From NCBI RefSeq assembly GCF_019175385.1, contig NC_083341.1:21398203-21462202 (forward strand): 64,000 nucleotides of DNA, in the 5' to 3' direction. The position numbers and the translations under genes were made by a program. Each line of letters begins with the position of its first letter. Within the stretch, counting starts at the first letter, position 1. The notes below the pieces were generated by a model, which saw only the letters and a list, made by a program, of their open reading frames with translations, did not search any database and was not told the DNA's origin. This document shows positions 33,171 to 45,716 of the stretch, one piece after another. This DNA comes from Lycium barbarum (Eukaryota; Streptophyta; Magnoliopsida; Solanales; Solanaceae).

Positions 33171-34838
33171 GTGGCAGCAGCCTCGCGGCTGGCAGCAGCC
33201 ACGCCCAGCCCGTCACAGCAAGGAGTTATCGGTGCTCGTCCTCCACAGTCGTTCTACTCGGCAGCCCCGTCATCACATGGTGGGTATGCGCCCACAGATA
33301 TTGATCATGCTATGCACACAATGTCTTTGAATTTGCCCGATGACAACAATTGGTACATAGACACCGGAGCCACATCCCACATGACCAACTCCCAAGGTAC
33401 TCTCTCGTCTTACTATCAATTGAGCAAAAATAATGGCATTGTTGTTGGTAATGGTAACATGATTCCGATTCGTGGTTATGGTCATACATCCCTTCAAGTA
33501 AATCCCTCCTTAAACCTGAAAAATGTTTTACATGCACCTAAACTCATCAAAAACCTTATTTGCGTTCGTAAATTTACTATCGATAATATGGTTTCTGTTG
33601 AATTTGATCATTTTGGCTTTTCTGTGAAGGATTTACGGACGGGGAGCAAACTCATGAGATGTGAGAGTTCGGGTGATCTTTATCCATTCTTCAAAACTTA
33701 TCGAGCCATCTCGCCTTCCGCACCATCTGCTTTTACCGTCATCTCTCCTCATATTTGGCACTCCCGTTTAGGTCATCCCGGGGATGTAATTCTTAGTCAT
33801 TTGCGTAGTAGTAATTTGATTGAATGTAATAAGGCTCGAAACAATGTTTGTCATTCTTGTCCTTTGGGAAAATTAATTAAAATGCCTTTTTATGACTCTC
33901 TTTCAACTACTACTATGCCATTTGACATTGTTCACAGTGATTTATGGACTTCACCTGTACTTAGCTCTTCTGGTCACAGATATTGTGTTTTTTTTCTTGA
34001 TAATTACACTAATTTTATTTGGAATTTTCCCATCAAAACAAAGTCCCAAGTTTATGATTGTTTCTTGTCTTTCCGGACTTTCATTCGCACTCAGTTTGAA
34101 AAAGAAATCAAAACCTTTTAATGTGACAATGGGCGTGAATTTGATAATGGTCCTTTTCATAAATTTTGTGAACAAAACGGGATGCTTTTCAAATTTTCTT
34201 CCCCGCACACCTCACCCCAAAATGGTAAGGCGGAACGGAAAATTAAATCCATAAATAATATTGTTCGTACACTCCTTGCCCATGCATCTATGCCCCCCTC
34301 CTATTGGCATCACGCCTTGGCCATGGCAACGTACCTACACAATATTCTCCCTTCTAAAATCTTAGCATATAACATACCCACTCAGATTCTTTATCAAAAG
34401 AATCCATCCTACTCTCATCTCCGCGTTTTTGGTTGTCTATGCTTTCCTCTCTTTCCATCCACACAAATTCATAAGCTCCAATCTAGGTCCACTCCTTGTG
34501 TTTTCCTGGGGTATCATTCTAATCATCGGGGATACAAATGTTATGATCCATCGAGCCGAAAAATAATCATAGCTCGGCATGTGTGGTTTGATGAAAACTC
34601 CTTTCCATTTTCACAAATAAATAGTCCATCTTCTACCTCATATGAGTTTTTGGGTGATGATAATTTTGCATTGAGAATCCATTTGTTGCATGACCAGGCC
34701 GCTGCCTGCTCCTCCCTCGTCGCCTGTCCCGCAAACACCTCCCACCACCCCAGCTGCCCGCCAACTCCCGTCACTGCCAGCCCCTCCGTCTTCCTCGCTG
34801 CTAGCCCCCCACTCGCTGCCAGCCCCCCACCACAGTAG
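33171..34838 (+). pseudogene. copia protease and integrase
   Basis: The aspartic protease motif WYIDTGATSHMT lies near 33350. The GAG-pre-integrase zinc-binding region is IWHSRLGHPG ... CHSCPLGK (33755-33870). The integrase core has HSDLW (33930) and the second acidic block DNGREF (34125), followed by GKAERK and the C-terminal FGCLCFP/KCYDP region. A TAA at 34119-34121, just before DNGREF, interrupts the integrase in the same frame, and the frame is lost again in the Pro-rich spacer before 34838. Confidence 0.85.
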
Positions 34839-34839
34839 C

Positions 34840-36516
34840 AGCCCCACCCCTGCCAGCCCCCCACTCGCTCCTCGCATGACTACACATAGTCAGCATGGGA
34901 TATTTAAGCCGAACTTGAAATACCATAATCAAGCCTTAAGTGTCACCAACAATTCCATCTCCCCTATTCCCCGGAATCCAGTTGGTGCGCTTAATGACCC
35001 GAATTGGAAAAATGCTATGCAAGATGAATATAATGCTCTTATTGATAGTAAGACTTGGGAGTTGTTCCCTCGTCCCTCAAATGCTAATATTATTCGGTCT
35101 TTATAGATTTTTTCGGCATAAAAAGAAATATGATGGTTCTTTTGAGAGGCATAAGCCCGTCTTGTAGGTGATGGCAGGTCTCAACGGGAAGGTGTTCATT
35201 GTGACGAGACTTTCAGTCCGATCGTCAAACCAGCAACTATCCGTGTGGTACTTACTATTGCTTTATCTTACTCTTGGCCCATTCACCAACTTGATGTAAA
35301 GAATTCTTTCTTGCATGGCAACTTGAATGAGACCGTCTATATGTATCAACCCCTGGGATTCCGGGATCCGGCTCGTCCCGATCATGTTTGTCTCTTGCGT
35401 AAGTCTCTTTATGGCTTGAAACAGGCACCCCGGGCATGGTATCAGCGTTTTGCTGATTTTGTGGCAACCATTGGTTTCTCACATAGTACATCTGACAACT
35501 CTCTCTTCACCTATTGTTGTGGACAGGATACTGCTTACATTTTGTTATATGTGGATGATATTATTCTAACTGCATCTTCAGACTCTCTCAGACTCGGAAT
35601 TATGTCCAAGTTAGCTACGGAATTTGCAATGAAAGACTTGGGTCCGTTGAGCTATTTTTTGGGGATTGCCGTCTCCCGGGACAAAAATAGCCTATTCATG
35701 TCTCAGAGTTCTTATGCAGAGGATATTCTTGACAGGGCAGGCATGTCACAATGTAAGCCTTGCCCCACACCAGTTGATACAAAAGGGAAACTCAGCGCCA
35801 ATTCGAGCGCCCCATATGAAGATCCTACGAAGTACCGTCGGCTGGCAGGTGCTTTGCAATACTTGACATTTACTCGGCCAGACATATCATACGCAGTCCA
35901 ACAGGTTTGCTTGTTTATGCATGATCCCAAAGTCGAGCATATGGAAGCATTAAAACGCATATTGTGTTACGTTCGAGGTACGATTGATTTTGGTACACAT
36001 TTATACAAAACCTCTCTACAGTCACTACTGTCATATACAGATGCTGATTGGGGTGGATGTCCAGACATTCGACGCTCCACATCGGGTTATTGTGTATATC
36101 TTGGGGATAACTTGATTTCTTGGTCTTCAAAGCGCCAACCCACTCTATCTAAGTCTAGTGCTGAAGCTGAATACAGAGGGGTTGCTAATGTTGTCTCTGA
36201 ATCTTGTTGGATTCGTAATCTGTTGCTTGAACTCAATTGTCCTATTCGTAAAGCAACTTTGGTCTATTGTGCCAATGTGAGTGCCATTTATTTGTTTGGA
36301 AATCCGGTACAACATCAACGTACCAAGCATATTGAAATGGACATTCATTTTGTTCGTGAAAAGGTTAGACGTGGAGAGGTTCGCGTCCTACATGTTCCGT
36401 CCCGTTATCAGATTGCCGACATTTTCACCAAAGGTCTTCCGCGCGTACTATTTGATGATTTTCGGGACAGTCTAACCGTTCGTAAACCTACCGCTTCGAC
36501 TGCGGGGGTGTGTTAG
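34840..36516 (+). pseudogene. copia reverse transcriptase and RNase H
   Basis: The leading block (HGIFKPN, NWKNAMQDEYNAL) lies in the frame 34690-35106. Then come a TAG at 35104-35106 and two compensating frame changes before about 35200. From 35245 a 423-aa frame carries QLDVKNSFLHG, LYGLKQAPRAWY, the catalytic YVDD (about 35549-35560), FLGIAVSR and the RNase H region (TDADWGGC, SSAEAEY, YCANVSA). The family normally has Asp in the position of Ala in YCANVSA, so the RNase H active site appears mutated as well. Confidence 0.88.
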
Positions 36517-37085
36517 ACTATGTAAATATTTAGTCAAATATATTTTGTAATCTTCTATTTCAGGATAGCGTATGTTAGAATTATATTAGTCAAATTAGTT
36601 CCTAATTTGTAGCCTACAATTATGTTGTAAATGTTGTATATTAACCTATTCAAGGAATGAGAATCATCACGGCAAATATTCTCTTACAAAAATAACTCAA
36701 TTCTTTATGAGCTCCTGAAAGTTGATGGCATAGATGAATAATTTTAACAATTTAAGGTAACGGAAAAACACTTCATCAGTGAAAAAAATTTCGTCTATAC
36801 TAAATACACTCAGGTAGAACTTTATTAGGATAATGCATATTTGATTTTTTCTCTATTTCCATTAACATGGTTGTGCATCACAAAGGTCCTAAAGAAAGAT
36901 AGAAACATAGCATAACATCCAAAACTTGAAACTAAGGCATTAGTCCTTCTTATCCTCTCAAGACTGTCTTCTTTTTCTTTTCTTTCCATCAGCTTTTACA
37001 CACTACATAAAATACAGATGAATACAGATGACGAATCTTATACCTATCAACCAAAAGTTATCAAAGCAAAGGATATATGAAAGGA

Positions 37086-37630
37086 AAGGTCAGAAAGCAA
37101 TTTCATAATATAAGTGGTGTAAATGTTCAATTTTAAAATATATAGGGTGTATCTCGAATTAATTCTTATTACATGAGTGTTTAATGTAACTAACCCTCAA
37201 TTATAATAAAAAATTAGTTACTTTTGTCGGCGGTAAATAGATCGTAGACTCGATTGTTTTTAGAGTTAGCTAAACAAACATTAATTAAGAAAAGATAGCG
37301 GCAAGTCAATGAACAGGAGGATAAAAAAATTGTTAAAAGAAAATATCAAAAATAAAAGAATAAATACATTTAATAAGAATAAATGCTTCTTCATAAATAT
37401 CAAAAGATAAGCGAATATATATTTTTAATAAAAAAATTGTTAAAAGATTCTTATAGTATTAGAAGATAAATTAAATATTATAAATATTTTAGAAAATGGA
37501 AACTTTTGCATAGTTATGAAATGGATACATTTGGATTAAGGGAAAATAACCAATATATACATAAGAATAGGGTATACTTACAAAAAATGACGATACTTTT
37601 CAATTTACAAAACATATACGAAAATTTTCA
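37086..37630. other. Intergenic, no gene seen
   Basis: Very AT-rich; no element recognised. Confidence 0.4.
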
Positions 37631-37848
37631 CTCAAGGCTTAAAAATTTCGCTCAAAATTTTGTGTATGAAATGTGTATATGTCGCTAAAAGCTTAAAATT
37701 TTCGCTCAGAATTTTGTGCATGAAATGTGTATATCTCACTCGAGGCTTAAAAATTTCACTCAAATTTTCGTATATGAACAGTGAAATTGGTATGAAATAT
37801 GTATATCTCACTTAAGGATTAGAATTTCGCTCATATTTTTATGTATAA
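37631..37848 (+). repeat. ~54-bp tandem repeat, about 4 copies
   Basis: Units start CTCAAGGCTTAAAAATTTCG and contain TATGAAATGTGTATAT. Two units are 54 bp, the third carries an extra 18 bp and the last is partial. Confidence 0.8.
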
Positions 37849-38172
37849 TTTTTAGTTAGATTATATACAACTTTCATACAATATTCATACAAATTTAATA
37901 CAACAACAAGAACATAGGAAACTTAAAAAAAAAAAACAATTTTCTAAAATATAAGTTATGATTATACCATCATTCATACAGTTTTGTGCTTTACATAATT
38001 CACGATTCTACCATTATTCATACAATTCATTACCCAATCTCCTAAGAACTAAACTATTAAAAACCATAATAATTAGAAAACTGTCCAGAAACTAATTCAA
38101 ATCCCTAATCATATAAAACCTAAAAACATAAACACAAATTAATTATTCAACAGATTCGTCAAATTATCCTTC

Positions 38173-38319
38173 ATGGAATCCAAAACCCCCAACTCTCCCA
38201 GCAAATCTAAATCCCCAAAGAAAACTACAAAGGTTGAAGTTGGAACTACAACAACTGATGCATCTACGGATGAATGGTTGCAGGGAACGCATGTACTCAA
38301 TCGCAAGCCAACAAGTTGA
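38173..38319 (+). other. Possible 48-aa small ORF
   Basis: An ATG opens a 48-aa frame, MESKTPNSPSKSKSPKKTTK... ending DEWLQGTHVLNRKPTS. Codon use is less AT-rich than the surroundings and the Ser/Pro/Lys-rich start resembles a short basic protein. I do not recognise it. It may be a small gene or a first-exon fragment; no promoter or splice evidence was found. Confidence 0.3.
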
Positions 38320-38930
38320 AGAAAAAGAAGTGAATGACTTGAACTGCTAGTTTTAGCTGTATGAAGCAGTATAATAAGTCTAAATTCTCGAGTTCAGCCT
38401 GGATTTTACGAGATGTCCAAAACTTGGAAGGTTTTAAATTAGAATTGTTAGGCCTGCTTCACTGTTGTAGCACATAGAACTTATTAGTCTTCAATTTTTT
38501 AGCCCATAATATAGGAAAAAGGATGGACTTTTAATTTTTCCAGATCTGATATGTTTTATAATTAAGTTGGTATATTTTGTAAATTAAAAAAGAATCTACA
38601 TAGTGTAGAGTGTTATACCCCATTTAAACGGGTTAAAGTAGAGTATAACATATTGGTAATTCCTATTTTTTATTTTATTTTAAGGAGTCGCCACCTAATT
38701 AATTTAATGGTGAATTAGGACACCTAATTTATTAACTAAGGTAAAGCCTAATTAAACCTCCGTTAATGGTCTGTTTAATTAGCGTGATTCTAGGTAAGGG
38801 TTCTAGATTATCCTAAAGGGAAGGGGTTAGGCATCCTTTAGAATCCGTTAACTACGGTTTACTGGTCAAACTTAGGTTAATTAATTAAAGTTAAAGATGC
38901 AAATGTAGCATTTAAATTTTAAGAAATTGG

Positions 38931-39094
38931 CTTCTAAATGTTGCTAAGGTTTTAAAGGAAAGTATAACAATGCTATTTAAAATAAGACTTAAGAATGTTG
39001 CTAAGGCTTTAAATGAAAATGTAATAATGCTAAATAAAAATAGACTTATAAATATTGCTAAGGCTTTAAATAAAAATACTATTTTAAATAAGAC
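38931..39094 (+). repeat. ~65-bp tandem repeat, 3 copies
   Basis: Units are built on GTTGCTAAGG(T/C)TTTAAA and ATAAGACTTA inside the large LTR. Confidence 0.75.
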
Positions 39095-40001
39095 TTGCAG
39101 AAACTATATACTAATTTGCATATAAGTAAAAGAAAATGTGGGTTAATACAACGTTTTTATAAATATTTGAAGTCACTCAAATGGCGAGATATTAATTAAT
39201 TTTTGCATTTTTAGGAGTATAAACAAAATACAAAAATAGCTAATGTGAGTTTTCTTTATCCTTTTTATTATTTCTTATTAACTATGCTTAGCTAAACAAA
39301 TACGAACGATTTGGATAAATCTTAAAAAAAAATTGTTTACAAACATATACTTGAGTTCATATTGGCCTATCCATTACGTTTGAATTCTTTAAGATAGTGA
39401 GAATAAATTATGATTCCTTTAGCTAAAAATATGTAGTCATACTATTTTGAAAATCAATTATTCTAATATATAAAAAATATTATAGATGCCATAAATAATT
39501 ATAACATAAAAAGGGAATGAAATCTATGGGGCTAATTGTGAGTTTCTCTCTTAAATTAAACTACCCATTATGCTAAAGCTAACCTACTAATTTACTAGAA
39601 TTCATCTAAATTAAGAAAATAAAATAAGATAAGATGTTAGTCATACAAAGCAAATAAAAAATACACAACAATAAAAATAAGGTAGAGGGAAAAACAATTA
39701 AATGGATCTGGCCCATTTTTTAGGGCCCAACTGCTGCGAACTGTTCATGCTATTGGGCTTTGGCCCAAAATTTCATTTCTTTCTTTTGTATATATGCTGC
39801 GGACAGAACTGATGGGGATGACCCGAGAAGATTGCGTTGGGCTTTTAGCCCAACACCGAATGCGGAAGAAGAACGAGTCCCTTGGACTCGTATGCGATGG
39901 TCATGCATAAAAACGAAAGAAAAAGGATTAGTACGTGATCAACAAACAAAGCTAAAATATATAATGCATACTTTGCAATATATAAGCAAGGCAGCCTTTA
40001 G

Positions 40002-40112
40002 ACATAGGCAGAAAGCAATATATGACCACTAAAAAAATGAGACGGACCAGAAAGCAGTACATAGGCAGAAAGCAGTACATGACCACTAAAAATTAGAAAG
40101 CAGTACATGACC
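40002..40112 (+). repeat. Minisatellite AGAAAGCAGTACATGACC
   Basis: Four imperfect repeats of (AC)ATAGGCAGAAAGCA-(A/G)TA(C)ATGACCACTAAAAA. A further isolated copy lies near 40166. Confidence 0.7.
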
Positions 40113-40599
40113 ATCTAGTTTCTATTAGTTTAAAATTCTTTTTAACAAAAATTCACCCATAACAGGAAGCAGTGCATGACCACTAGCCTGCGATATTGGT
40201 TTGGGAACATAGATCATCATATTACAGTAGACTTTTCCTACGATAGTGAAACTCGCTTTGCAGATTAGGGGGGAATTCCAACAAAACACATATTTCAACA
40301 GAAAACAAAACCTTCTTAGTTTTTATTTTAGACAAATGCTTACAGACAATCCAAGCTAGATATAATACTACCTGACCCTAGATGGAGATTAGACAAATCA
40401 ACACCCGATACATGGAGAGTAACAGTTTCAGGTTTTAACATGGTGTTGCTTATTCAAACAAGTTGTGATTTGGAAAACAATAGGGTCTAGATAACTTAAT
40501 CATATTTCCAGGCATATATATGTATGGCACAGTATCTTAACCTTAAAAACAAATCACACAATTCTCAATTGAGCAAACAAGCTAGGCCACCTTGAGTGT

Positions 40600-40803
40600 A
40601 ATTTTATACTAATTACAATACTAAGCAGAACAGACTCAATGACTAAACATGGTTTCACACCAACTGCAATACTAAATAAACAAACTAAATGACTAAACAC
40701 AGTTTCTTACCAACTGCAACACTAAGCAAAACAAACTAGATAACTAAACATAGTTCATACCAGCTACAATACTAAGCAAAACAAACTACCTAACTAAATA
40801 CAT
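40600..40803 (+). repeat. ~57-bp tandem repeat, about 3.5 copies
   Basis: Units share ACCA(A/G)CT(G/A)CAA(T/C)ACTAA and ACAAACTA...AACTAAACA. Confidence 0.75.
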
Positions 40804-41601
40804 AACAAATTACTCATGATTGCATAGAAACCAAAACCAAAAATAAATAAAGGGATGGACCAGATCTGCTCAATTTTAGCAGACTTAAGGAATGATATGT
40901 ACGCGGGTATATATTGGATGACAATAGACTTATTCGAAACATAAAAGGATAATTTTGGGTTAGGAACACATTAAACCATAATAAACATCAACTTCTAAAC
41001 TTCATCAGACCAATCATAGTATTACATCTACCATAATAATAGACTAACAGAACCAGTACTCAAGCAAATAATAGTCTAAACTAGATTAAACCATACTTGC
41101 AATCAGATTCAAAATTAACATATCTGAACTTTACTTTAGATCATTCAACTAACACAAGACACATGCTTAACATAGACAAATTACACAATGCTTTCGGATA
41201 TATTTAAACTAACAGGCTAGCTATAAGTATAATGCAAACTAAATATTAATCAAGAGTATTCAAACGTGTCTCAAACTGAACTAAAGCATAATGAAAGCAA
41301 ACTAACAACAAATAACTAAGTGAGATAATGAAACTACATCATATAAGCATTTAAGCTCATCCTAGTGGCATGTTGAACTAAACAGCAAATTAAGCATAGA
41401 AACACACTACATACAAGAGCTGGAAGATAAAAAAGATATGGAGTTTACTGACCTTCTTCGGGTGCAGCGAACAGGGTGCGGGGTTTCGATGTACACTCGA
41501 ACACTACCAAACTCCGAGTTCGTATAGATTCGAACCAATACCCATGGTAAAAACAGACAGAGATGATTTAGTATATTTTTTATTGATAACCAGCAATATA
41601 T

Positions 41602-43480
41602 TGTTATACCCCGTATTTTTGTACGTTGGATTATTCGTAAGTTAATCGACGTAAGTTCGAGGATAAGGTTATTTTTGAGATATGAGACAAGGACTTTTAA
41701 TCCCGATTTTAATAAAGTGCACGATTTGTTGTAAATTTCAATTAGTGTAGAAATATTAGTGGAGATTAGGGATTAACTAACCATGATTAGATTATTAAGT
41801 GGGGATTTATAATTAATTAAGTTAATTAAGTGTGCTAAATGGACCCCACTATAACATGGCCAAATCTGATTGGTCCATGCCATAGTGGGACACTTGGCAA
41901 CATGGTAGCTTGTATATAAATAGCACATGATGACTCACTTAGCCATAATCTCATCTTCACCAAAGTTGAATTGTAGAGAAAGAACCACACGGCCATGGCA
42001 GCTCCTTGAAGCTCATGGCCAACCCTTTTCAACACCATTAAATTGCTAATTTTCATCTTGATTTGGAGAAGGAATTATGAACAACCATGGCTACCAAGCT
42101 CTCGGCCAAGTTTCATATTTTGATAGCAAGAAAACTATGAATTCTAGGGTGTTCTAGACGTTTAAGAGTGCAATACTTTGCTTGATGATCAGCAACGTGA
42201 ACTCATATTTTTAGAGCAGCAAGGACACTTGTAAACTTGAGTTATAATTTCCAGCAACGTTGAGAGGCCAAGCTTGCTAAGGTAAGGTTTAATTCCCTCC
42301 TACATGTTTTAGAGACGGTTTGGTCTTTGTATAATTTGGTGGATGTGGAATTAGATGCAAGGAAATGTGTATGTTAATGCTAAGGTTCTGTTTGGGCCGT
42401 GTTGGGGCTGTTCTAATGTAATAATGGTGGATTAATTTTGGTTAGTGTTGTCGTTATGGTTATCATTGATTATATGATGAAAGTGAAGGAATTTGATATT
42501 TAAGGTTATAATTGTATTGTATTTGAGAATGATTTGGTTATGTTGAAAGAAATGGAAATATAGTTATAAGTAGGTATATGTGTTGTTGTTCTTGTTGAAT
42601 TGGAAGATTAAGTGTAGTTAAGATTATGCATTGTGTTGTTGTAATTGTTGGACTATTATAAGGTCATTTCGATGAAGTGTTGTGGCTATAGGTTATTAGG
42701 AGTAACTTGAATATGTCGTAATCGTTATGTTGACTATTATCGAATGTTGTAATGTGTGGGCTGATTTGGAATGTTGTGCGGGCTGTCTCGGGATATTCTT
42801 GAATCTTGTTTTGGCTAGTCAAGATATAGTGACTTGGATGTGTCGTTGTTGATGTTGACTTGGTCGTTTTTTTTAGTTGGCTAGAATGAGAGGGAAATGA
42901 ACAATATAGGAGAAATGCCGCCCAATTTTCTAGAAATAAACTGCTAACGTTGAAATACGTTTTAGACCTTTCCGTAAGCTTAACCATAGTTCTTAACGTC
43001 TTAATATAGGTTGAGATACTTCGGGAAGCGTATACATATTGTATCACGGATAAGCATTAAAGGTATGTAAAGCTATCCCTTCTTTCTTATGGCATGATCT
43101 ATATGAGACAAACAGACGACGAATGTATAACTCCAAAGAATATCCTATTCTTAGAGACACTAGGATGGCTAATGTTCTTGATTCCCAGAACTTACTTCAT
43201 TATGTCTTGATACGTGTCTATGATTCCTGAAGTTCTATTTGATATATTCCATAGTGGCATTCGAAGGATACTTGACATGACCATTGCCTTTGATTTTCAA
43301 ATGATAGTTCATTTTGATTATTCTATTGAGTCTCAGATATAACTTAGTTTGCATATGGTTGCTCACTACTCTGCTCGTGCATGTTGTTAATATATCTTTC
43401 ACCGAGTCCCGGGCCGGGTATGTTTTCGTGCACAGTTTCACTGCATTGTTCACCGAGTCCCTCACTAGAGGGCCGGGTAC

Positions 43481-43517
<37 letters not shown>

Positions 43518-44243
43518 TGATTATGGCGCCGAGGATGGTATATGATGACTTATTCACCGAGTCCCATAATGGGTTGGATATGGTGTATGATATAGACATG
43601 CATGATTTTCATATCGTAAGGCACAAGTGCATTGGTATCTTTGATTATCATACTTGCCTCGTGTAATCGTTTATGCAGTTGTGATTTTCCTTATTGCATT
43701 ACATGCTTTATATACTCAGTACATATTCTGTACTGACCCCCTTTCTTCGGGGGCTGCGTTTCATGCCCGCAGGTACAGATACTTGATTCGGTGATCCTCC
43801 AGCTTAGGACTGCTGCTCAGCTGTTTGGAGAGCTCTATTGTTCCAGAGCCTAGACTATTTTGGTACAGATCTTTTGATATAGACTTATGTATATGCCCAG
43901 GGGTACGACGGGGCCCTGTCCCGTCATATTTCACTTTTATACTCTTAGAGGTCTGTAGACATATGTGGGTTGTATATAGGTTATGCTCAGCTGTGTCTAT
44001 ATGTTTTGCTTTGGATATCCTCGTATATAGTGGCAGCCTTGTTGGCTTGCATATCGTGCTATGTGTTGATTAGCTATGACTCCTTAGAAGACAGGTCTAT
44101 TATGATATAGGGCGTTTTGAGTCTATAGCTTGTCCTTGCAGATTTCCATATTGCCTTAGTTACCACTTGACTATACTGGACAGGTTCGTATATAAGTGTC
44201 CAACTCGGGCACTAGTCATGGCCCATGGGGTTGGGTCGTGACA
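41602..44243 (+). mobile_element. Solo LTR (2642 bp, Ty3 type) nested in the larger LTR
   Basis: Begins TGTTATACCCCGTATTTTTG, ends GGGGTTGGGTCGTGACA, and is flanked by TATAT on both sides (41597-41601, 44244-44248). Contains the CACCGAGTCCC...GGGCCGGGTA repeats (43399-43570), an (AT)n tract (43482-43512) and a GC-rich 3' part (CTTCGGGGGCTGCGTTTC). No internal coding region. Assignment to a chromovirus such as Tekay/Del is tentative. Confidence 0.88.
43399..43572 (+). repeat. CACCGAGTCCC repeats in the inner LTR
   Basis: Three spaced copies of CACCGAGTCCC followed by a G-rich GGGCCGGGTA or GGGTTGGATA block, within the solo LTR's U3-like portion. Confidence 0.7.
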
Positions 44244-44907
44244 TATATGACTACTACAAACTGATATATATATATTTTAGGGGGATTTTTGCGGGTAACT
44301 AAAGCTTCTATTTTCAGGGGGGTTTGGCGGCTCAAGAACTTTAATTCTTAGGGAATTTCAGCGGCTAAAAGACCTAATGTTCTCAGGAGATTCGAGGGTT
44401 TCAAACTTGTTCCAGAACTGCTTTTTACTTCAGAAAAACGATTATTTATAGGATTTTGGATTAGGGTTTGGTCTAGGGTTTTTTGAGTTCAAAAAATGGG
44501 CGGGATTTTAAATCGAAGATCCGTTCAAATCAACGTTAGAAACCTTATTCTCACAAATCGACGAAACAACCCAGATAAAGAGACAAACCCATTAAAAATC
44601 GGTACCCAAAAATGAAAAAAGGGACTGACAAAGAAGAAATTTGAAATCGCAAACAGCCAAAACTCATTAAGGATTTCAGATTGAAGTAGAGGGGAAAGAA
44701 GAAGAAAACAAAGCCTTACCCCTTTTCAACGGTTGAATCCGGATGGGGCATTAAATTCATTCCCGAATTTGGCCATGCATGGCCTAGGGAAGGTGAAAGG
44801 CGACTGTAATTTTTCCCTTTGTGTCAAAGAAAAGAGAGAGGGAGGAGCGAGAGAGAGAGAGAGGAAGGAGCGAAAGAGAGAGAGGGGGAGGAGGAGAGAG
44901 AGGAGCT

Positions 44908-44925
44908 GGGGGGGGGGGGGGGGGG
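44908..44925 (+). repeat. G18 homopolymer after a GA-rich tract
   Basis: A run of 18 G, preceded by a (GA)n-type purine tract from about 44834. Located in the distal part of the large LTR. Confidence 0.95.
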
Positions 44926-45716
44926 TGCGGAGCTGAGGGAAAAAGATGAAAACCTAATGGTTTTCATTTTTGTTAAACAAAGCGAGTCGGTTTGGGTCGC
45001 CGGGTTTAATGGACTGGGCTGCTGAATCACGTGGGCCGGGTAGGATGAATTAAAATGTGGGCTGGCTTCACGAATTAGGCTTTAGCCCAAATAGTTTTAG
45101 GATTTAATCATGGACTGGTCCGAAGAAAAAATAATATGGATTGATTGGGCTCGGATTTGGGCTGATATTGGCTGAATGAAAGAAATAATTTGGACTTTTA
45201 AATTTAAGTAAAAGACTTATTTTAATTAACTATATGCTAACGCGTGCCAAAATATTACCTAATATAAAAGTACGTATTTATTAGTGCTCAGATAAAAATA
45301 AAATTATATGACGTCGTAAATAGCCGTGCGATAATATTTTAAAGTTCAACAGTAAATAAACGCTATTGCAAAATAAATGCGATGCACGTGCATAAGCTGG
45401 TAAAAATGCTGAAATGATAAAAATGTGAATTATAATAATACTGGTAATAATAATAATAATAACAATAATAATAATAATAATAATAATAGTAATAATAATA
45501 ATAATGATAAGGATAAGTAACAAAATAATAACAGCTAGTGACTACAAAGAATAATGAAACGCCGGTATTAATAAAAGCTAATAATTATAGTAAAAATATA
45601 AATAATTATTTTTTGAAGTTGCCAAAAATACTAGAAGCGTAAATAGATATTTCGGAGGAAAGGTGGGACAAAATTGGGTGTCAACATAGAGAACATTAGG
45701 AGTTATTTATATTTAG

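Larger units (their letters stand above)
31894..36688 (+). mobile_element. Ty1/copia retrotransposon, 4.8 kb, defective
   Basis: Two 178-bp LTRs (31894-32071, 36511-36688) start TGTTAGACTATG, end TTCTCTTACA and differ at two positions. The 5-bp target duplication is AAAAT (31889-31893, 36689-36693). The primer-binding site TGGTATCAG (32072, initiator-Met tRNA type) follows the left LTR, and a GCGGGGGTG polypurine tract precedes the right one. The order gag, protease, integrase, RT, RNase H defines copia. The coding region has several frame breaks and stops, so it is not autonomous. Confidence 0.95.
30757..37085 (+). repeat. Segmental duplication, copy 1 (interrupted)
   Basis: Flanking DNA at 30757-31893 and 36694-37085 matches 58212-59795 in order and orientation. 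Shared strings include AATTTTTTAATAATTGTAAT, GACTTGAGGGGTCTTTTT, ATGTTTTCCCATATTAA, TTATGAGCTCCTGAAAGTT and TTAAGGTAACGGAAAAACA. This copy has gained a Stowaway element (30939-31174) and the copia element (31894-36688). Confidence 0.9.
38611..45686 (+). mobile_element. Giant solo LTR (Ty3 type, possibly Tat/Ogre), interrupted
   Basis: Starts TGTTATACCCCATTTAAACG, ends AAAATTGGGTGTCAACA, and is flanked by the 5-bp duplication TAGAG (38606-38610, 45687-45691). No coding domain and no second copy of the left end are present, so it reads as one LTR. Removing the nested solo LTR leaves about 4.43 kb. LTRs of this size are known for Tat/Ogre-group elements; that lineage call is an inference. It contains several minisatellites and an (AAT)n tract (45437-45505). 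Confidence 0.75.

Noticed and set aside
32250..33216. Long minus-strand frames opposite copia gag
   Set aside because: Shadows of the GC-rich gag frame, without domain similarity.
37631..37848. Possible CRISPR-like array
   Set aside because: Units are contiguous imperfect tandem repeats without unique spacers, in a plant genome.
43825..44073. 82-aa frame MESSIVPEPRLFW...
   Set aside because: Lies within the 3' part of a solo LTR; such frames are common in this non-coding region.
45281..45523. Ile-rich 80-aa minus-strand frame
   Set aside because: Translation of an (AAT)n microsatellite.
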